In this document: positions 50,272-60,393 of the stretch, piece after piece
How the letters are laid out: every line of letters begins with the position of its first letter
How positions within the stretch are numbered: the first letter of the stretch is position 1
NCBI GenBank assembly: GCA_945875845.1
Contig: CAMCMB010000030.1
Coordinates: 1-64,000 of the forward strand
Reading direction: 5' to 3'
Origin: Pirellula staleyi DSM 6068
GTDB taxonomy: Bacteria; Planctomycetota; Planctomycetia; Pirellulales; Pirellulaceae
Length of the DNA stretch: 64,000 nt
Program-made: the position numbers and the translations under genes
The notes under the pieces: generated by a model
Databases searched by the model: none
Told to the model about the DNA's origin: nothing
Seen by the model: only the letters and a program-made list of their open reading frames with translations

Positions 50272-50688
50272 ATGTTCCTACAAAACATTTTGGGAATGAG
50301 TCTGCTCGCATTGCTATGCACGGTTTCGGGGTGCTCTGATTCAGTTAGCCAACCAACTTCCAAGGTTCGTGCGTTGGTGAAATACAGGGGGGCTGTTCTA
50401 ACCGACGTTCGAATGGATGTATTTCAGCAAGTCGCTGCCGAATGGAAAATCGTATTGAGTGGTATTCCCGTCGTCGCAGAACCGTTCTATTTGTTACCGG
50501 TACCAAAGGCACCTGATTTCGATCCGAAGCTTCCGACTCGTGTTACGTTAGAATCGATTGGCCATAACGTTTTGCCGATCAAATCGATTTATCTTGACCC
50601 TATCCGAAGCCCCATCAAGTTGCTCATTCCGAGTAGTTCAACCGATCCGATCGTCGTTGAATTGCCGGATGGGGCCATCGGGAAATAG
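50272..50688 (+). CDS. Small lipoprotein-like hypothetical following DUF1559
   Basis: 'LLCTVSGCSDSVSQP' lipobox; adjacent to DUF1559 gene. Confidence 0.75.
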   Translation: MFLQNILGMSLLALLCTVSGCSDSVSQPTSKVRALVKYRGAVLTDVRMDVFQQVAAEWKIVLSGIPVVAEPFYLLPVPKAPDFDPKLPTRVTLESIGHNVLPIKSIYLDPIRSPIKLLIPSSSTDPIVVELPDGAIGK

Positions 50689-50985
50689 CTGCAATTTGCG
50701 AATCGCATTTCGACTGATGACGACTCGTGGATAACTACCTGCCGAAGCGTCCCTGGATGCCGCTTGAATCGACTCGATCCGTCGTTGAGCCGAAGTGAAA
50801 TCACTCCGCTCAATCGTCTCAGCCATGGCCGCTCGAGTCGGGTTTAAATCGACATAGGCCGAGCAAGCCAACAGAGTCGCTTCGTCGAGAATCCGAACAG
50901 CCCGATAGCGGCCTTGGAAAAATTTCCCAACTTCACGGTCTTCTTTGTTGGCTCTGGTACCAATGTTTTGGCAAAGCAATCGCAT
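50638..50985 (-). pseudogene. C-terminal fragment of RAYT-type (Y1) transposase
   Basis: 'EDREVGKFFQGRYRAVRILDEATLLACSAYVDLNPTRAAMAETIERSDFTS'; N-terminal catalytic part absent. Confidence 0.75.
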
Positions 50986-51252
50986 CCACTACGCGATATC
51001 GCTCAGCCTAGTTCGAATGGTCGCGACTTTCTCCAGATCATTTCGAATTGAGTTCAGTTCGAACAGCGTTTCGAAACGCAGAGGCGCGGAGAGCGCAGAG
51101 AAGACATCGTAGGAATAGCAACGAACGAAACCACACTCCGCGTCCTCTGCGACTCTGCGTTTATCTCCCTACCCATGCTCAGATAAAAAGGACATGCACA
51201 GCAGTTTGCTTCTCTCCGAATTTCGCATGGAATGCTTCCAAGCGGAAAGTGC

Positions 51253-51288
51253 ATGGCACGGACTGAGCCATGGCACGGACTGAGCCAT
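51253..51288. repeat. Two-unit tandem repeat GCACGGACTGAGCCATG
   Basis: 'gcacggactgagccatggcacggactgagccatg'. Confidence 0.85.
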
Positions 51289-51325
51289 GTTTAATTGGAA
51301 ATGGAGGACTTCGAAATGCGAAAAT

Positions 51326-52258
51326 CTATAGAGCTTCATGATGGTCAAGCGTTTCATTTCCCGTCGTGTCAGTCGCTACAACGTGCACTGGAACGTTTCC
51401 ACCGTTGTTCGAAAACCAGTTGTTAAACAGATTAGCTGCACTTGTGCCAGGAGCAGGCAGCATGTTGAAGAGTTTCGCTGTAGGGCCACCATTGATTCGG
51501 CAATACGCCTCAAATGCAGGGAACACGTCAACGAAACCATCAAACTCAATGCGGCGGTCGTCTGGACGAAATGTGAGCGTTCCGAAATAGTCAATATCAG
51601 GAGAGCCGGCATGGCAGGGATTACCACCTTCGGCTTTAAGTTTCACGATTGCTATTCGTTCGCCGGAACCAGCCTCAAGTGTGAAAGACATTCTTGAGAT
51701 ATCCCCCACCTTATTACACTCTTCATCTCCATCTTCGCAGTCACACTCTATCGTCGGACTGCAACTGTGCTTCAAACCCGACAAGCCAGGTGATGTGCTA
51801 GTGAAATCGACCGTGACCTGTGAGTGCATACGGGCCGATGCATCGATGTCACTACTGAAGCCTCGGTGGTCGGTGTGGAAACAGTCCGAAAATGCCGGGA
51901 TAGGTCCTCGGATCATCGTAAGTCCAGTGTGATTTGGCACCGACTCCGTTAACCCGTCGATAGTCGCAGGAATGAAGGCCTTGATCCAGAACGACATCGT
52001 CCGAATTTCAAAGTCGTTCAATCGTTGTAATGTCATCATTCCTGAGTCTACCCGACCATCAACCACGAGTCCCTGCGCGAGTTGAAATGCTTTGATAGCT
52101 GAAACTGTCTTCGCCCCCACCTGACCGTCCACTACTAGTTTTGGATCCGCCCCGCCGCCTGCGGGAGGAACTCGGTTCAATAACGTTTGAACGACCTTCG
52201 AGTCATCGAGCTTGTTGGTGCCACTGGCACCTACCGAAGCGGAAATTGTGAGCGGCAT
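51326..52258 (-). CDS. Peptidoglycan-binding (PG_binding_1) domain protein, C-terminal DUF3238-like
   Basis: 'VVQTLLNRVPPAGGGADPKLVVDGQVGAKTVSAIKAFQLAQGLVVDGRVDSGMMTLQRLN'. Confidence 0.8.
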   Translation of the reverse strand: MPLTISASVGASGTNKLDDSKVVQTLLNRVPPAGGGADPKLVVDGQVGAKTVSAIKAFQLAQGLVVDGRVDSGMMTLQRLNDFEIRTMSFWIKAFIPATIDGLTESVPNHTGLTMIRGPIPAFSDCFHTDHRGFSSDIDASARMHSQVTVDFTSTSPGLSGLKHSCSPTIECDCEDGDEECNKVGDISRMSFTLEAGSGERIAIVKLKAEGGNPCHAGSPDIDYFGTLTFRPDDRRIEFDGFVDVFPAFEAYCRINGGPTAKLFNMLPAPGTSAANLFNNWFSNNGGNVPVHVVATDTTGNETLDHHEAL

Positions 52259-52327
52259 AGATTAGATTCCTTTAATAAGTTATTCGAGTATTTCAAATGA
52301 CGAACATGTCTGCTATCTCATTTTTGC

Positions 52328-54046
52328 TTATTGAGGCAGTTCCAAGCAGCGAATTTGGCTTTTTTGCCCCACGATGCGTGTTGTAAGCAATACTTTGCGT
52401 GCATCCGGCGAGACCAAAATGTCATAGTCGGTGGTGGATACGGGCAATTCCCCGGTATCGAGAACTGCCTGTCCAATTAGCGAAAAATCACTTAAGCGGC
52501 GCACGCGTATGCTTACGGTCCAGAAGGGGGATGCTTTTTCTAATTCGACGGCGAACAGCCTGTCTAAATCATCAAATACGTGCACGCCATGCCATCTGGT
52601 CTCTACGGATGGGGATAGCATCGTACCGTCACTGTTGCCAGTACTCTCATTGATTTTCTTGAGAACGAAAACATTGCCAGCACCGAAAATACGCTCCGTG
52701 ACGACAATCTGCTCACCACTTTCGAAGAATGTGGCATCTACGATCGTGTTGCTCGTACCGTCTCTCGTCGCTGTCCATTTCACCGCACCGCTCAAAACAT
52801 CTATTAGCAAAATGGTAGGGTCACGCCTGAAGGGGAAGATGGGGATTCGCTCGCTCGACCATAACAACACTTTAGTTCCGTCGGGTGAAAGAGTCGCCTT
52901 TTCAACAATTCTCCCAGCGAGTGAAGTAAAATCTTGAAACGATTGATCGGACAGGCGAAACACTCGCAATTCTCCATACACTGATGACAGCACGGAATCG
53001 CCATCGGGGAAAAACGCCACTGGTTGAATTGGGGGAAGAGAGGTGGGAAACGCTTCTATGAGCTTGCCTGAGCTCAACTCCCAGATAGCCAACTCGTCTG
53101 ATGGAGCCGTATTCGTCAATAAGTAGTGGGATGCCGGACAGATCAGAGCGTTGCGGTAGGTCGTGGTATCATCTGTCAAGATTTTCACGGGTTGGCTGGT
53201 CTTGAGATTCCAGGCTCTAAACTTGCCGTCACCAAAATCACCCGTATGGAAACCATGTTCAACAACGGCATATTGCCAATCTTGGCTGAAACGAACTTTT
53301 GTCGGACGACCTTCCAGGCTCAAGAGTGCTTTCGTCGAATCTAGGTTAACGTCATAAGCTTCGACCAAAGGCTTTACGTCGTTTTCGGCTTTCCACACAA
53401 TACTGCCGAATGAGCTGGAGAGAGATACTTTAGTTGCTTCGGGGATTGGTAAAAGTCGACCGTTATCGGAATGCTGAAGTAGCTTCGCGTATGCACCGTC
53501 GGACGGGTTACTTGTTGTCCAATTCAGACTGATCGGCTCACCTTTGCCGACGGTAACGCCAGTTGCTACTGGCATGATGAATGTAAGAGTAGCCTGTTCG
53601 TTTGTGTCCGGAATTTCGAAACCGGGAAATGGCAGCGCGTAGTGAATCTTGAAGGCCTGAAGGGCGAGTATTCCGTGCTGAGCATTCAATGCAATTTCAT
53701 TGGAGCCAGCGGTGATGGAATCTCCAGGCACAAAGACGGTAATCAACTGACCTTGGCTGTCCATTGAGATTCTTCGCGAATTGCCGTTGATCGAGATTGC
53801 GATTGTGGCCGGCACCCCATTTTGATTGCTGGCAGCAATCTCAATTTGTATCCCAGAAGAGCCATCGGGTAGTGAAAAGGAAAATGTAAAAGCGTCAGTT
53901 TGATTCGCTTGGAGGCGATAGACTTGTCCCAGTTCAGGCCTCAACGTGTCAGCTGGCTCGATTCCGGGGGCGTTCTGGACTACAAGCCCCTCTGTTGCCC
54001 GAATAGTACCCGAACTGACATCGGCAACTAACAATAATTCTCGCAT
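52328..54046 (-). CDS. WD40/beta-propeller-like protein with N-terminal beta-sandwich domain
   Basis: 'KVRFSQDWQYAVVEHG...KFRAWNLKTSQPVKILTDD', 'ELAIWELSSGKLIEAFPTSLPPIQPVAFFPDGDSVLSS'. Confidence 0.7.
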   Translation of the reverse strand: MRELLLVADVSSGTIRATEGLVVQNAPGIEPADTLRPELGQVYRLQANQTDAFTFSFSLPDGSSGIQIEIAASNQNGVPATIAISINGNSRRISMDSQGQLITVFVPGDSITAGSNEIALNAQHGILALQAFKIHYALPFPGFEIPDTNEQATLTFIMPVATGVTVGKGEPISLNWTTSNPSDGAYAKLLQHSDNGRLLPIPEATKVSLSSSFGSIVWKAENDVKPLVEAYDVNLDSTKALLSLEGRPTKVRFSQDWQYAVVEHGFHTGDFGDGKFRAWNLKTSQPVKILTDDTTTYRNALICPASHYLLTNTAPSDELAIWELSSGKLIEAFPTSLPPIQPVAFFPDGDSVLSSVYGELRVFRLSDQSFQDFTSLAGRIVEKATLSPDGTKVLLWSSERIPIFPFRRDPTILLIDVLSGAVKWTATRDGTSNTIVDATFFESGEQIVVTERIFGAGNVFVLKKINESTGNSDGTMLSPSVETRWHGVHVFDDLDRLFAVELEKASPFWTVSIRVRRLSDFSLIGQAVLDTGELPVSTTDYDILVSPDARKVLLTTRIVGQKSQIRCLELPQ

Positions 54047-54090
54047 TTGCAGTCTCCAGGTTAAGAAAAATGGGGGCCTTCACAACGCTC

Positions 54091-56811
54091 TTACGACAAC
54101 CGCAACTTAGAAATATACCTACGTGCGTTTTCATCAGCATTGTCTAGATTCCATACGTGTCTATGACGACTGCGCACAACCATCATCAGCTGGTAGGTGC
54201 TAATATCGAACTCGAGTTTTTGAATGGCCACGCTAGCTTCGTTGCCGATCGTAAACTTCTCAAATAATGTCTGGAGACGTGCAGCGGCAGGTGTGCCTCG
54301 TAGATCAATGTGCTGTTGGCCCGTGACAAACATCGACACGAGATCTGCCTCACTGAGACCAAAAAGATCAACGAGCTTGTCTCGGAAGGAAGTATCGACC
54401 AACGATTGGAGAACTGGACTTCGATCAAGTTTTTCCAGGTTTTGCGGCAGATTGAACGAGACTCGTCGTGCCACCTCCTTGAAGACTGCCCCGGTGTCGA
54501 AGTCCTCTAAAATTCGACCTGGAGCATCGATGTCAATTCCAAGTTTCTGCTCAGAAAATTTATTAGCCATCTCTTCAAGCCATGCCGATCGGTCTTGGAT
54601 ACCGGACCAGATGATTACCAAAGCCTTGTGAGGTACCTTCACTTCGGTTTTCGACCCATCCAATAGCTGAAACAATTCCGGGACTACTTGGTTCAGGCTA
54701 TCTCCTCCCATTTCCTCGCGAAGATGCGAGGTGTAACCCTGCACTGCACCAAGCACCTTTCCCGCGAGTTCCGTACCGCGTCTGGACTCGAGTCGATAGG
54801 TATATGTGACATCCACCCATTTGAAGGTGATGTTCTGCGACTGAATCTGCGGCGACGTCTGGAAAAGCAGCGCTTCAGCAACGGCCTCAGCCAGGGTGTT
54901 GATCGCCTGCGTACCAGCATGTGTAAACCAAGCAACGATGTCATTGTATTCCAAAAGTAACTGGTTCACGATCGACTTAACAATGTCCTTCCAGGTAGAC
55001 CCCTTGGTGGCGATTAACTTCGCGACGTACGAAGCAATCGTCTCTGGGCACGCCCATTTGACAAAACGCTGCGAAGAGAAGTACACCAATGCTTGTCCGG
55101 CGTCCGCGATGCACTTCGCTCTTTGCTGTTCGTAATCATCGGTCACTATGATCTTGAACGCGGCCGCTCGCTGTGCAGTACGAATGGTCTCCTTGTAATC
55201 GAGTTCTGGAGTTTTCGCGTTCTCAATCTGTTGCGTATCGAGCTTACCGCCACCTGGGATGACGATGTCTGCATAATAAGCACCGGTGGCAAGATTCAAG
55301 GTTAACTGCCCTTCTGTGATCATGTCAAATGCTACGATCCGACCACCAATCATGTCCGACGCGCGGAAAAGTGTTTTACCAAGATTGGATGTTTGTCGCT
55401 TAGCCACTACTTCGATACGTTCATTTGATCGCTGAGCAGCTTTGCGGACGCTACGTCCCGCATTGCGGCCCGTATTGCGAAGTCGTGTAAACCCAGCTCT
55501 CGCTTGGTTGCTGAATTTTCCGAAGGCGTCATCCGAGCCTGTGTGAATTTTGTCCGATGCTCGTTCCGTGCGGTTAAACCCTCGAATAACCTCTTCTCGT
55601 AAACCTTTAACTTGCCCACTCAATTTTTTCAGCCCGTTGCTAACGTTTGAATTCAGTGACTGGAGTTGATCGCGGACACCCCGAATTCCTGCATCCAGCT
55701 GGTTCAGTTTTTGATTGGTCTGCTGAATTCCAACGGAGATATCGGTCAGTTTCGTGTGGATCCATCGAAGTTCAAGATGCACATTTCGCAAATCCTGGTG
55801 CAAGACGTCTAGCTTCTTTCCCACTAACTCGATTCCGTCCACGACGGCCGTCTCAACGTTAGCGATTCCTGCGGCGAGTTGTTTGAAGCCGTCAAGTAAC
55901 GTGCTTCGTGTTTCGGAAAACTCGCGCTGCAGCAAGGCGACCATCTCATCGTGGTTCTTCTTCAGTGTATTCTCGATGTCACCTAGTTTTTCAATGAGTT
56001 TACCCAAGTAACGTTGATCCACGCTGTGTAAATTGAAGTCGCGTACTGCATCGGTTTCTTTGTAAACATCCCTCAGGACTGCCACCAGTCGTTCTAGACG
56101 ATGTCGCATGACTAGCTTGAGCCCTGTGTCCCGTTCAGGATCTGCCAAATCTAGTTTCTGGCTAATCGTATCTTCGCTAGTTGTAGGATCCTCTGGCAGG
56201 TCGAATAGATCGACGAAAGAATGAAATTGCACAGTCCACTCATTAATCACCTCATTGGCTTGTTGTTCAGGCGTAAGTGTAGTTTCCGATTCTCGACGTT
56301 TTTTAGCCAATGCAGTGAGTTTCTGCGTGGCCAAATACATGACCGTCGTTACCTGAGCAGCCGCGGGAAAGGCTTCTAGGAATCCGTCGTAATCTTCCAC
56401 GATGTCTGAATCGCACACGACTGCAAAAGCCAAAGCATGGATTCGGAGTTCAGCCATGCGAGCCAGTGGTGACTCCGGATATCGCTTTACGAAATCGAGG
56501 TAACTACTTAGATCGTCAAACTCGCGCAACAAGTCGAACAACTCGTAGATGGCCTGTTCCGAAGCTGCGCGATCGCGGTACAGAGATATAAACTGGTGGT
56601 ATTGTGAAACAGATGGCGTAGCTTGCAGTAGTAGGTGTCGTAACGAAAAGGCAAGCATCGCCTCGTCCGAGTTTGGGAACTGGGAGATGTAAGTGTCGAG
56701 CATGCGGTGGTCGGACCGATCTGGTAGTGATTCCCACGATTTCGCCGCCAACCTAGCAGCTTCGTCTGGTTCGACTACACGAATTGAAATCGCAAGCTCA
56801 TTTGTTAACAT
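54091..56811 (-). CDS. Large uncharacterised protein: TPR-like N-terminus, central coiled coil, novel C-terminal domain
   Basis: 906-aa uninterrupted ORF; helical heptads 'VLHQDLRNVHLELRWIHTKLTDISVGIQQTNQKLNQLDAGIRGVRDQLQSLN'. Confidence 0.8.
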   Translation of the reverse strand: MLTNELAISIRVVEPDEAARLAAKSWESLPDRSDHRMLDTYISQFPNSDEAMLAFSLRHLLLQATPSVSQYHQFISLYRDRAASEQAIYELFDLLREFDDLSSYLDFVKRYPESPLARMAELRIHALAFAVVCDSDIVEDYDGFLEAFPAAAQVTTVMYLATQKLTALAKKRRESETTLTPEQQANEVINEWTVQFHSFVDLFDLPEDPTTSEDTISQKLDLADPERDTGLKLVMRHRLERLVAVLRDVYKETDAVRDFNLHSVDQRYLGKLIEKLGDIENTLKKNHDEMVALLQREFSETRSTLLDGFKQLAAGIANVETAVVDGIELVGKKLDVLHQDLRNVHLELRWIHTKLTDISVGIQQTNQKLNQLDAGIRGVRDQLQSLNSNVSNGLKKLSGQVKGLREEVIRGFNRTERASDKIHTGSDDAFGKFSNQARAGFTRLRNTGRNAGRSVRKAAQRSNERIEVVAKRQTSNLGKTLFRASDMIGGRIVAFDMITEGQLTLNLATGAYYADIVIPGGGKLDTQQIENAKTPELDYKETIRTAQRAAAFKIIVTDDYEQQRAKCIADAGQALVYFSSQRFVKWACPETIASYVAKLIATKGSTWKDIVKSIVNQLLLEYNDIVAWFTHAGTQAINTLAEAVAEALLFQTSPQIQSQNITFKWVDVTYTYRLESRRGTELAGKVLGAVQGYTSHLREEMGGDSLNQVVPELFQLLDGSKTEVKVPHKALVIIWSGIQDRSAWLEEMANKFSEQKLGIDIDAPGRILEDFDTGAVFKEVARRVSFNLPQNLEKLDRSPVLQSLVDTSFRDKLVDLFGLSEADLVSMFVTGQQHIDLRGTPAAARLQTLFEKFTIGNEASVAIQKLEFDISTYQLMMVVRSRHRHVWNLDNADENARRYISKLRLS

Positions 56812-57140
56812 TTTTCAATAACTTCCTGCTCAGTGAAACTGAATTTCCGGGGGATTTTCGATTTGATTTCTGTCGAATGATAAATATTTATAGGTCCATG
56901 CCCGATCGGCGTTCCCCAGTCCGCAGGGACTCTAATCGCAAGAGCGGCTCCTTGATTTCTCTCGTGCGTCCTTATTGGCAGCATCGTCGCCTTGGAATCC
57001 GTGGTTCTACCCAGGATACGTGAACTTCGTTACCATTGCTCCCACAGCCTACAAGTTTTGGTCTCTCATAAAACTCAGCGTATTGAACCGGCAAAAGTTA
57101 ACCACTAAAATTCCCGAAGAACCTTTAACCTAGTTGAGCA

Positions 57141-58865
57141 CTACAGAGACTTGAGGTACTCGATTAGCGACAGCTTTTCTTCCTCAGAAAGATCAGAACC
57201 GAATTCATGCCCCTGATTTCCTTTTCCGACTTCTTTAGTATTGAAGATGTAATCGCCTCCACTCATCAAACCTAACTCGGCGGGTAGGAATTCATTGCTC
57301 CCAGATCGGAAAGTTGTCTCTCGCTCGGTTGCTGGCTTCAGTACATCATACAATGTCCTTACAGACCCGTTATGGAAGTAGGGAGAAGTTGCAAAGATGC
57401 CTTGAAGTGGAGGAGCCCAATATGCGGCGCCGCTTTCCTGCCATCGAGTGCCCGAAATTTGCAAGTTCTTACTTTGCGCAATTCGAAAGTCGTTGGGTCT
57501 CCCACGCGATGCCATTGCCAAATGATTCTTAGGTGCAGGCTCCCCTAATGCACCCGTAAGCTGCCTAGTTCGCATTTGAATGATCTTCTCGGAGACATCT
57601 TTCAACAACGCAGCACGAACAGCTCCATCCTTTACAAACTGAGCATAGGCGGTTGGATCGGTTCCAACGTCGTATGCATTCCGCTCATGGAATACGATAC
57701 CGAAATCGTTTGGCGGAAGAGGCTGATGTTCATGGCAAGATGCGCAGTGAGATACGTATAATTGACGACCATAGGCCATTTTTGTAGTATCCAACGAGCC
57801 AAAAATTTGCTCTGGCCATTTTGGGGTTCGAAGTTTTTCGATTGCGGATTGAATTTCAGAAATGTTATCAAAATGGATCGTTGCAAACACAGACGCCTGC
57901 TTTAGAGATTCGATCATTTTCGGAGGACGCACCTCAGACGAGGACATGGCCTGAATCCAATTTCTTGGACCGGGATGATGAATTTCGACAAACCACTGTG
58001 CCCAGTTATCTGACCAAGCAAACCAAACTGGAGGATAATTGTCGGCACCTTCGAATGCAGGCAGAGGCCTCGGAGTTGCTGCTGAATCTGGCTGTACCAG
58101 TCCCTTCTTGACCAACCAGCCCACGAGCCCAAGATTGTTGTAATACCCCTGAGTAAGAGCATTCAGGTTTCCTGGTCCAGATTCGGTGACCTGTACTCCA
58201 GCAGACTGGATAATGCCCCGCATGGTCGCAACCGGCCCAAGGATTTCCGCTAACTCTTGTTTGATCGAAGCAGAATCCTCATTTGAAGGCTCACGGCCCA
58301 GAAGGTTGGTCGCGAATTGCTTGAAGAGGCTTTCGTCTTCGCTCAGCTTGAGAAACGTCGTGTAAAGATCAGACTTGAAGCGAGGAATATCTACCAAGGC
58401 TGGACCACCATGTATGGACAAATTGTAGATTTTCTCGTTTCCGTTGCCATCCAGGGCTCTATATGCCATCTGCCTCGTATGGCAAGCGGAACAGGTCATC
58501 CCAATATACGGTCGATCCCCAAACGATTTTGGACGCTCGTCGACGGCGATCCCGATTGGCAAACCGGATGGGTTCGCTTTTGACTTCGTCGCAGCGATAA
58601 ATCCATACTTTGAAGTGAGGCGAGGAAGGAATCTATCGGTTGGCTTATCGGGATCAGGCAAGCTAAGAAAAAAATCTAATGGTGCTAGATTCGTCCCTTC
58701 CGTCGTGTGGTTATAAAGATCCACTTCTTCGCGTGACCATCCTTGATTCAGCTGTATGACACCGTCATAAGCAACCGAGGAAACGCTTTGGCCGAAAGTA
58801 CTGCTTGAAATCCAGCAACCAAGTATCGCTGGGATAGCTAAAGAAAATGTGAAGGCTGATTTCAT
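57141..58865 (-). CDS. Secreted di-heme cytochrome c (RoxA-like / cytochrome c peroxidase-like)
   Basis: Signal peptide at MKSAFTFSLAIPAILG; heme motifs 'CSACH' and 'CASCH'; 'SPYFHNGSVRTLYDVL'. Confidence 0.87.
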   Translation of the reverse strand: MKSAFTFSLAIPAILGCWISSSTFGQSVSSVAYDGVIQLNQGWSREEVDLYNHTTEGTNLAPLDFFLSLPDPDKPTDRFLPRLTSKYGFIAATKSKANPSGLPIGIAVDERPKSFGDRPYIGMTCSACHTRQMAYRALDGNGNEKIYNLSIHGGPALVDIPRFKSDLYTTFLKLSEDESLFKQFATNLLGREPSNEDSASIKQELAEILGPVATMRGIIQSAGVQVTESGPGNLNALTQGYYNNLGLVGWLVKKGLVQPDSAATPRPLPAFEGADNYPPVWFAWSDNWAQWFVEIHHPGPRNWIQAMSSSEVRPPKMIESLKQASVFATIHFDNISEIQSAIEKLRTPKWPEQIFGSLDTTKMAYGRQLYVSHCASCHEHQPLPPNDFGIVFHERNAYDVGTDPTAYAQFVKDGAVRAALLKDVSEKIIQMRTRQLTGALGEPAPKNHLAMASRGRPNDFRIAQSKNLQISGTRWQESGAAYWAPPLQGIFATSPYFHNGSVRTLYDVLKPATERETTFRSGSNEFLPAELGLMSGGDYIFNTKEVGKGNQGHEFGSDLSEEEKLSLIEYLKSL

Positions 58866-58897
58866 GATGTGTTTTTTGCTGGAGGGGCGTTGACTGT

Positions 58898-59407
58898 TCA
58901 AGCGTATTCTGGGTGAATCTTGACGAATTCGTGGATTCGGTTTTTGGCTGACTCTCGAACCTTTTGCTCAAGCAAATCTTGATAGCCTGTCAATGTGCCA
59001 AAAACTTCCATAATCGGTGAAATGATACCGAGGGCTTGGTCGGCCCAGGTTTCGAAATCGCATGTGTCGTTCTGGACTCGAATCAAACCGTCTTCAAACT
59101 GAAAATCCGAGTTGATCTTGTTGTGGACATGTCGTGCAGATGACGTTGGCTCGCGCTGGAATTCGTAGTCGCATTCCCAATTGACTTTGCCTGTCACATC
59201 ATCCGCTGTCACGTCGCGATACATGACTCGAATGCCGCCTTCCCTCGCACATAGCATATGCCACATGGCACGGACCTGCTTATCTCTGAGGTCGAACCCA
59301 ATGTCCTTGAACTCCGTTTGAGGATGCAAGCACTCTTGCATGGTTCGGAAGTCGCCATAGGCAAGTGCGCCAAAAAATCGGTGAAGCGTCTGTGCGTTTT
59401 TGTGCAT
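58898..59407 (-). CDS. NTF2-like/SnoaL-like protein
   Basis: 'LHRFFGALAYGDFRTMQECLHPQTEFKDIGFDLRDKQVRAMWHMLC' typical of SnoaL-like fold. Confidence 0.75.
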   Translation of the reverse strand: MHKNAQTLHRFFGALAYGDFRTMQECLHPQTEFKDIGFDLRDKQVRAMWHMLCAREGGIRVMYRDVTADDVTGKVNWECDYEFQREPTSSARHVHNKINSDFQFEDGLIRVQNDTCDFETWADQALGIISPIMEVFGTLTGYQDLLEQKVRESAKNRIHEFVKIHPEYA

Positions 59408-59420
59408 TTAGTTTCTCGTT

Positions 59421-60371
59421 CTATTGAATCCTCTTTTTGGCGGATTCGTGAATGATCGGTTTTGACGCCCCGTTTGGTAGCTCGTGAGGAGAGCGATCCA
59501 TACGACCATTAATCCGATCGAAAAAAGGATAATCTTTCCAGCCGTGAATCTGACCGCATCTCTGCCAACTCTTGTCAACTCGCACATCATCATGATCGGC
59601 CCAACCTTTTATTGGAAACAGGCCGGTAGAAAAGGCCTCGGTAAGCATGTACCACAGTGCGATCATTCTCCGACGATATTGCTGATCCTGTTCTTGATCA
59701 TCTTTCCATCCGCCGCCGATATCGGCATGGTTGCCGCCCATCCACACTTCTTTGATTTTTGTTTCTCCAGGGTTCGTCGCGATCGCATACGTTGGAGCGT
59801 AAACACTCCGATCCTCGTGCATGGCGACTAAATGAACGACATTTCGAACAATACTGGGGATAGCAAGATCATCAATCCGATCATGAAACTGTTTGCGATA
59901 GCCGAGATACGACGTATTGCTCATCGCTAATCCAGGCAGACCCATTGAAGCCACCGTGTCAAAGATCCCCATGAATGGAACTTCTATACGATTTTCCCGA
60001 ACAAACGAATCCGATTCAAGCTTCTTCGCGACCAACCGAGCTGTTGCAGCTCCACGACTAAATCCAAAAATAAAAATTCGATCCCCCGACTTGGCATTCT
60101 CATGAATTGCAGAGAATGCTTCATCTACCTTGGCATCAACTTGCAGGCCAAACCAACCGTCGATGTTGTCTCCCCAATCGTTGTCTGTACCTACCCCACG
60201 CTGATAAACGAGCTGTTGCTGATCAGACTTTTCTAGAAGCCCCCACATTCGAGCAATATTCGTCGATTCTTCTTGGACCAGAACGGCAGGAGCGGTCGAA
60301 GAGGCGGCATTTACTGGTTGATTCGAATTGTTCCCAGTGCCGTCCAGCAGAAGGACAAGGTTCTTAGGCAT
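59421..60371 (-). CDS. DUF2235 alpha/beta-hydrolase-like protein
   Basis: 'LVLLLDGTGNN', 'RIFIFGFSRGAATARLVAKKL', 'MGIFDTVASMG'. Confidence 0.9.
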   Translation of the reverse strand: MPKNLVLLLDGTGNNSNQPVNAASSTAPAVLVQEESTNIARMWGLLEKSDQQQLVYQRGVGTDNDWGDNIDGWFGLQVDAKVDEAFSAIHENAKSGDRIFIFGFSRGAATARLVAKKLESDSFVRENRIEVPFMGIFDTVASMGLPGLAMSNTSYLGYRKQFHDRIDDLAIPSIVRNVVHLVAMHEDRSVYAPTYAIATNPGETKIKEVWMGGNHADIGGGWKDDQEQDQQYRRRMIALWYMLTEAFSTGLFPIKGWADHDDVRVDKSWQRCGQIHGWKDYPFFDRINGRMDRSPHELPNGASKPIIHESAKKRIQ

Positions 60372-60393
60372 CGCTTTTCTAGTTCCGTAAGTG

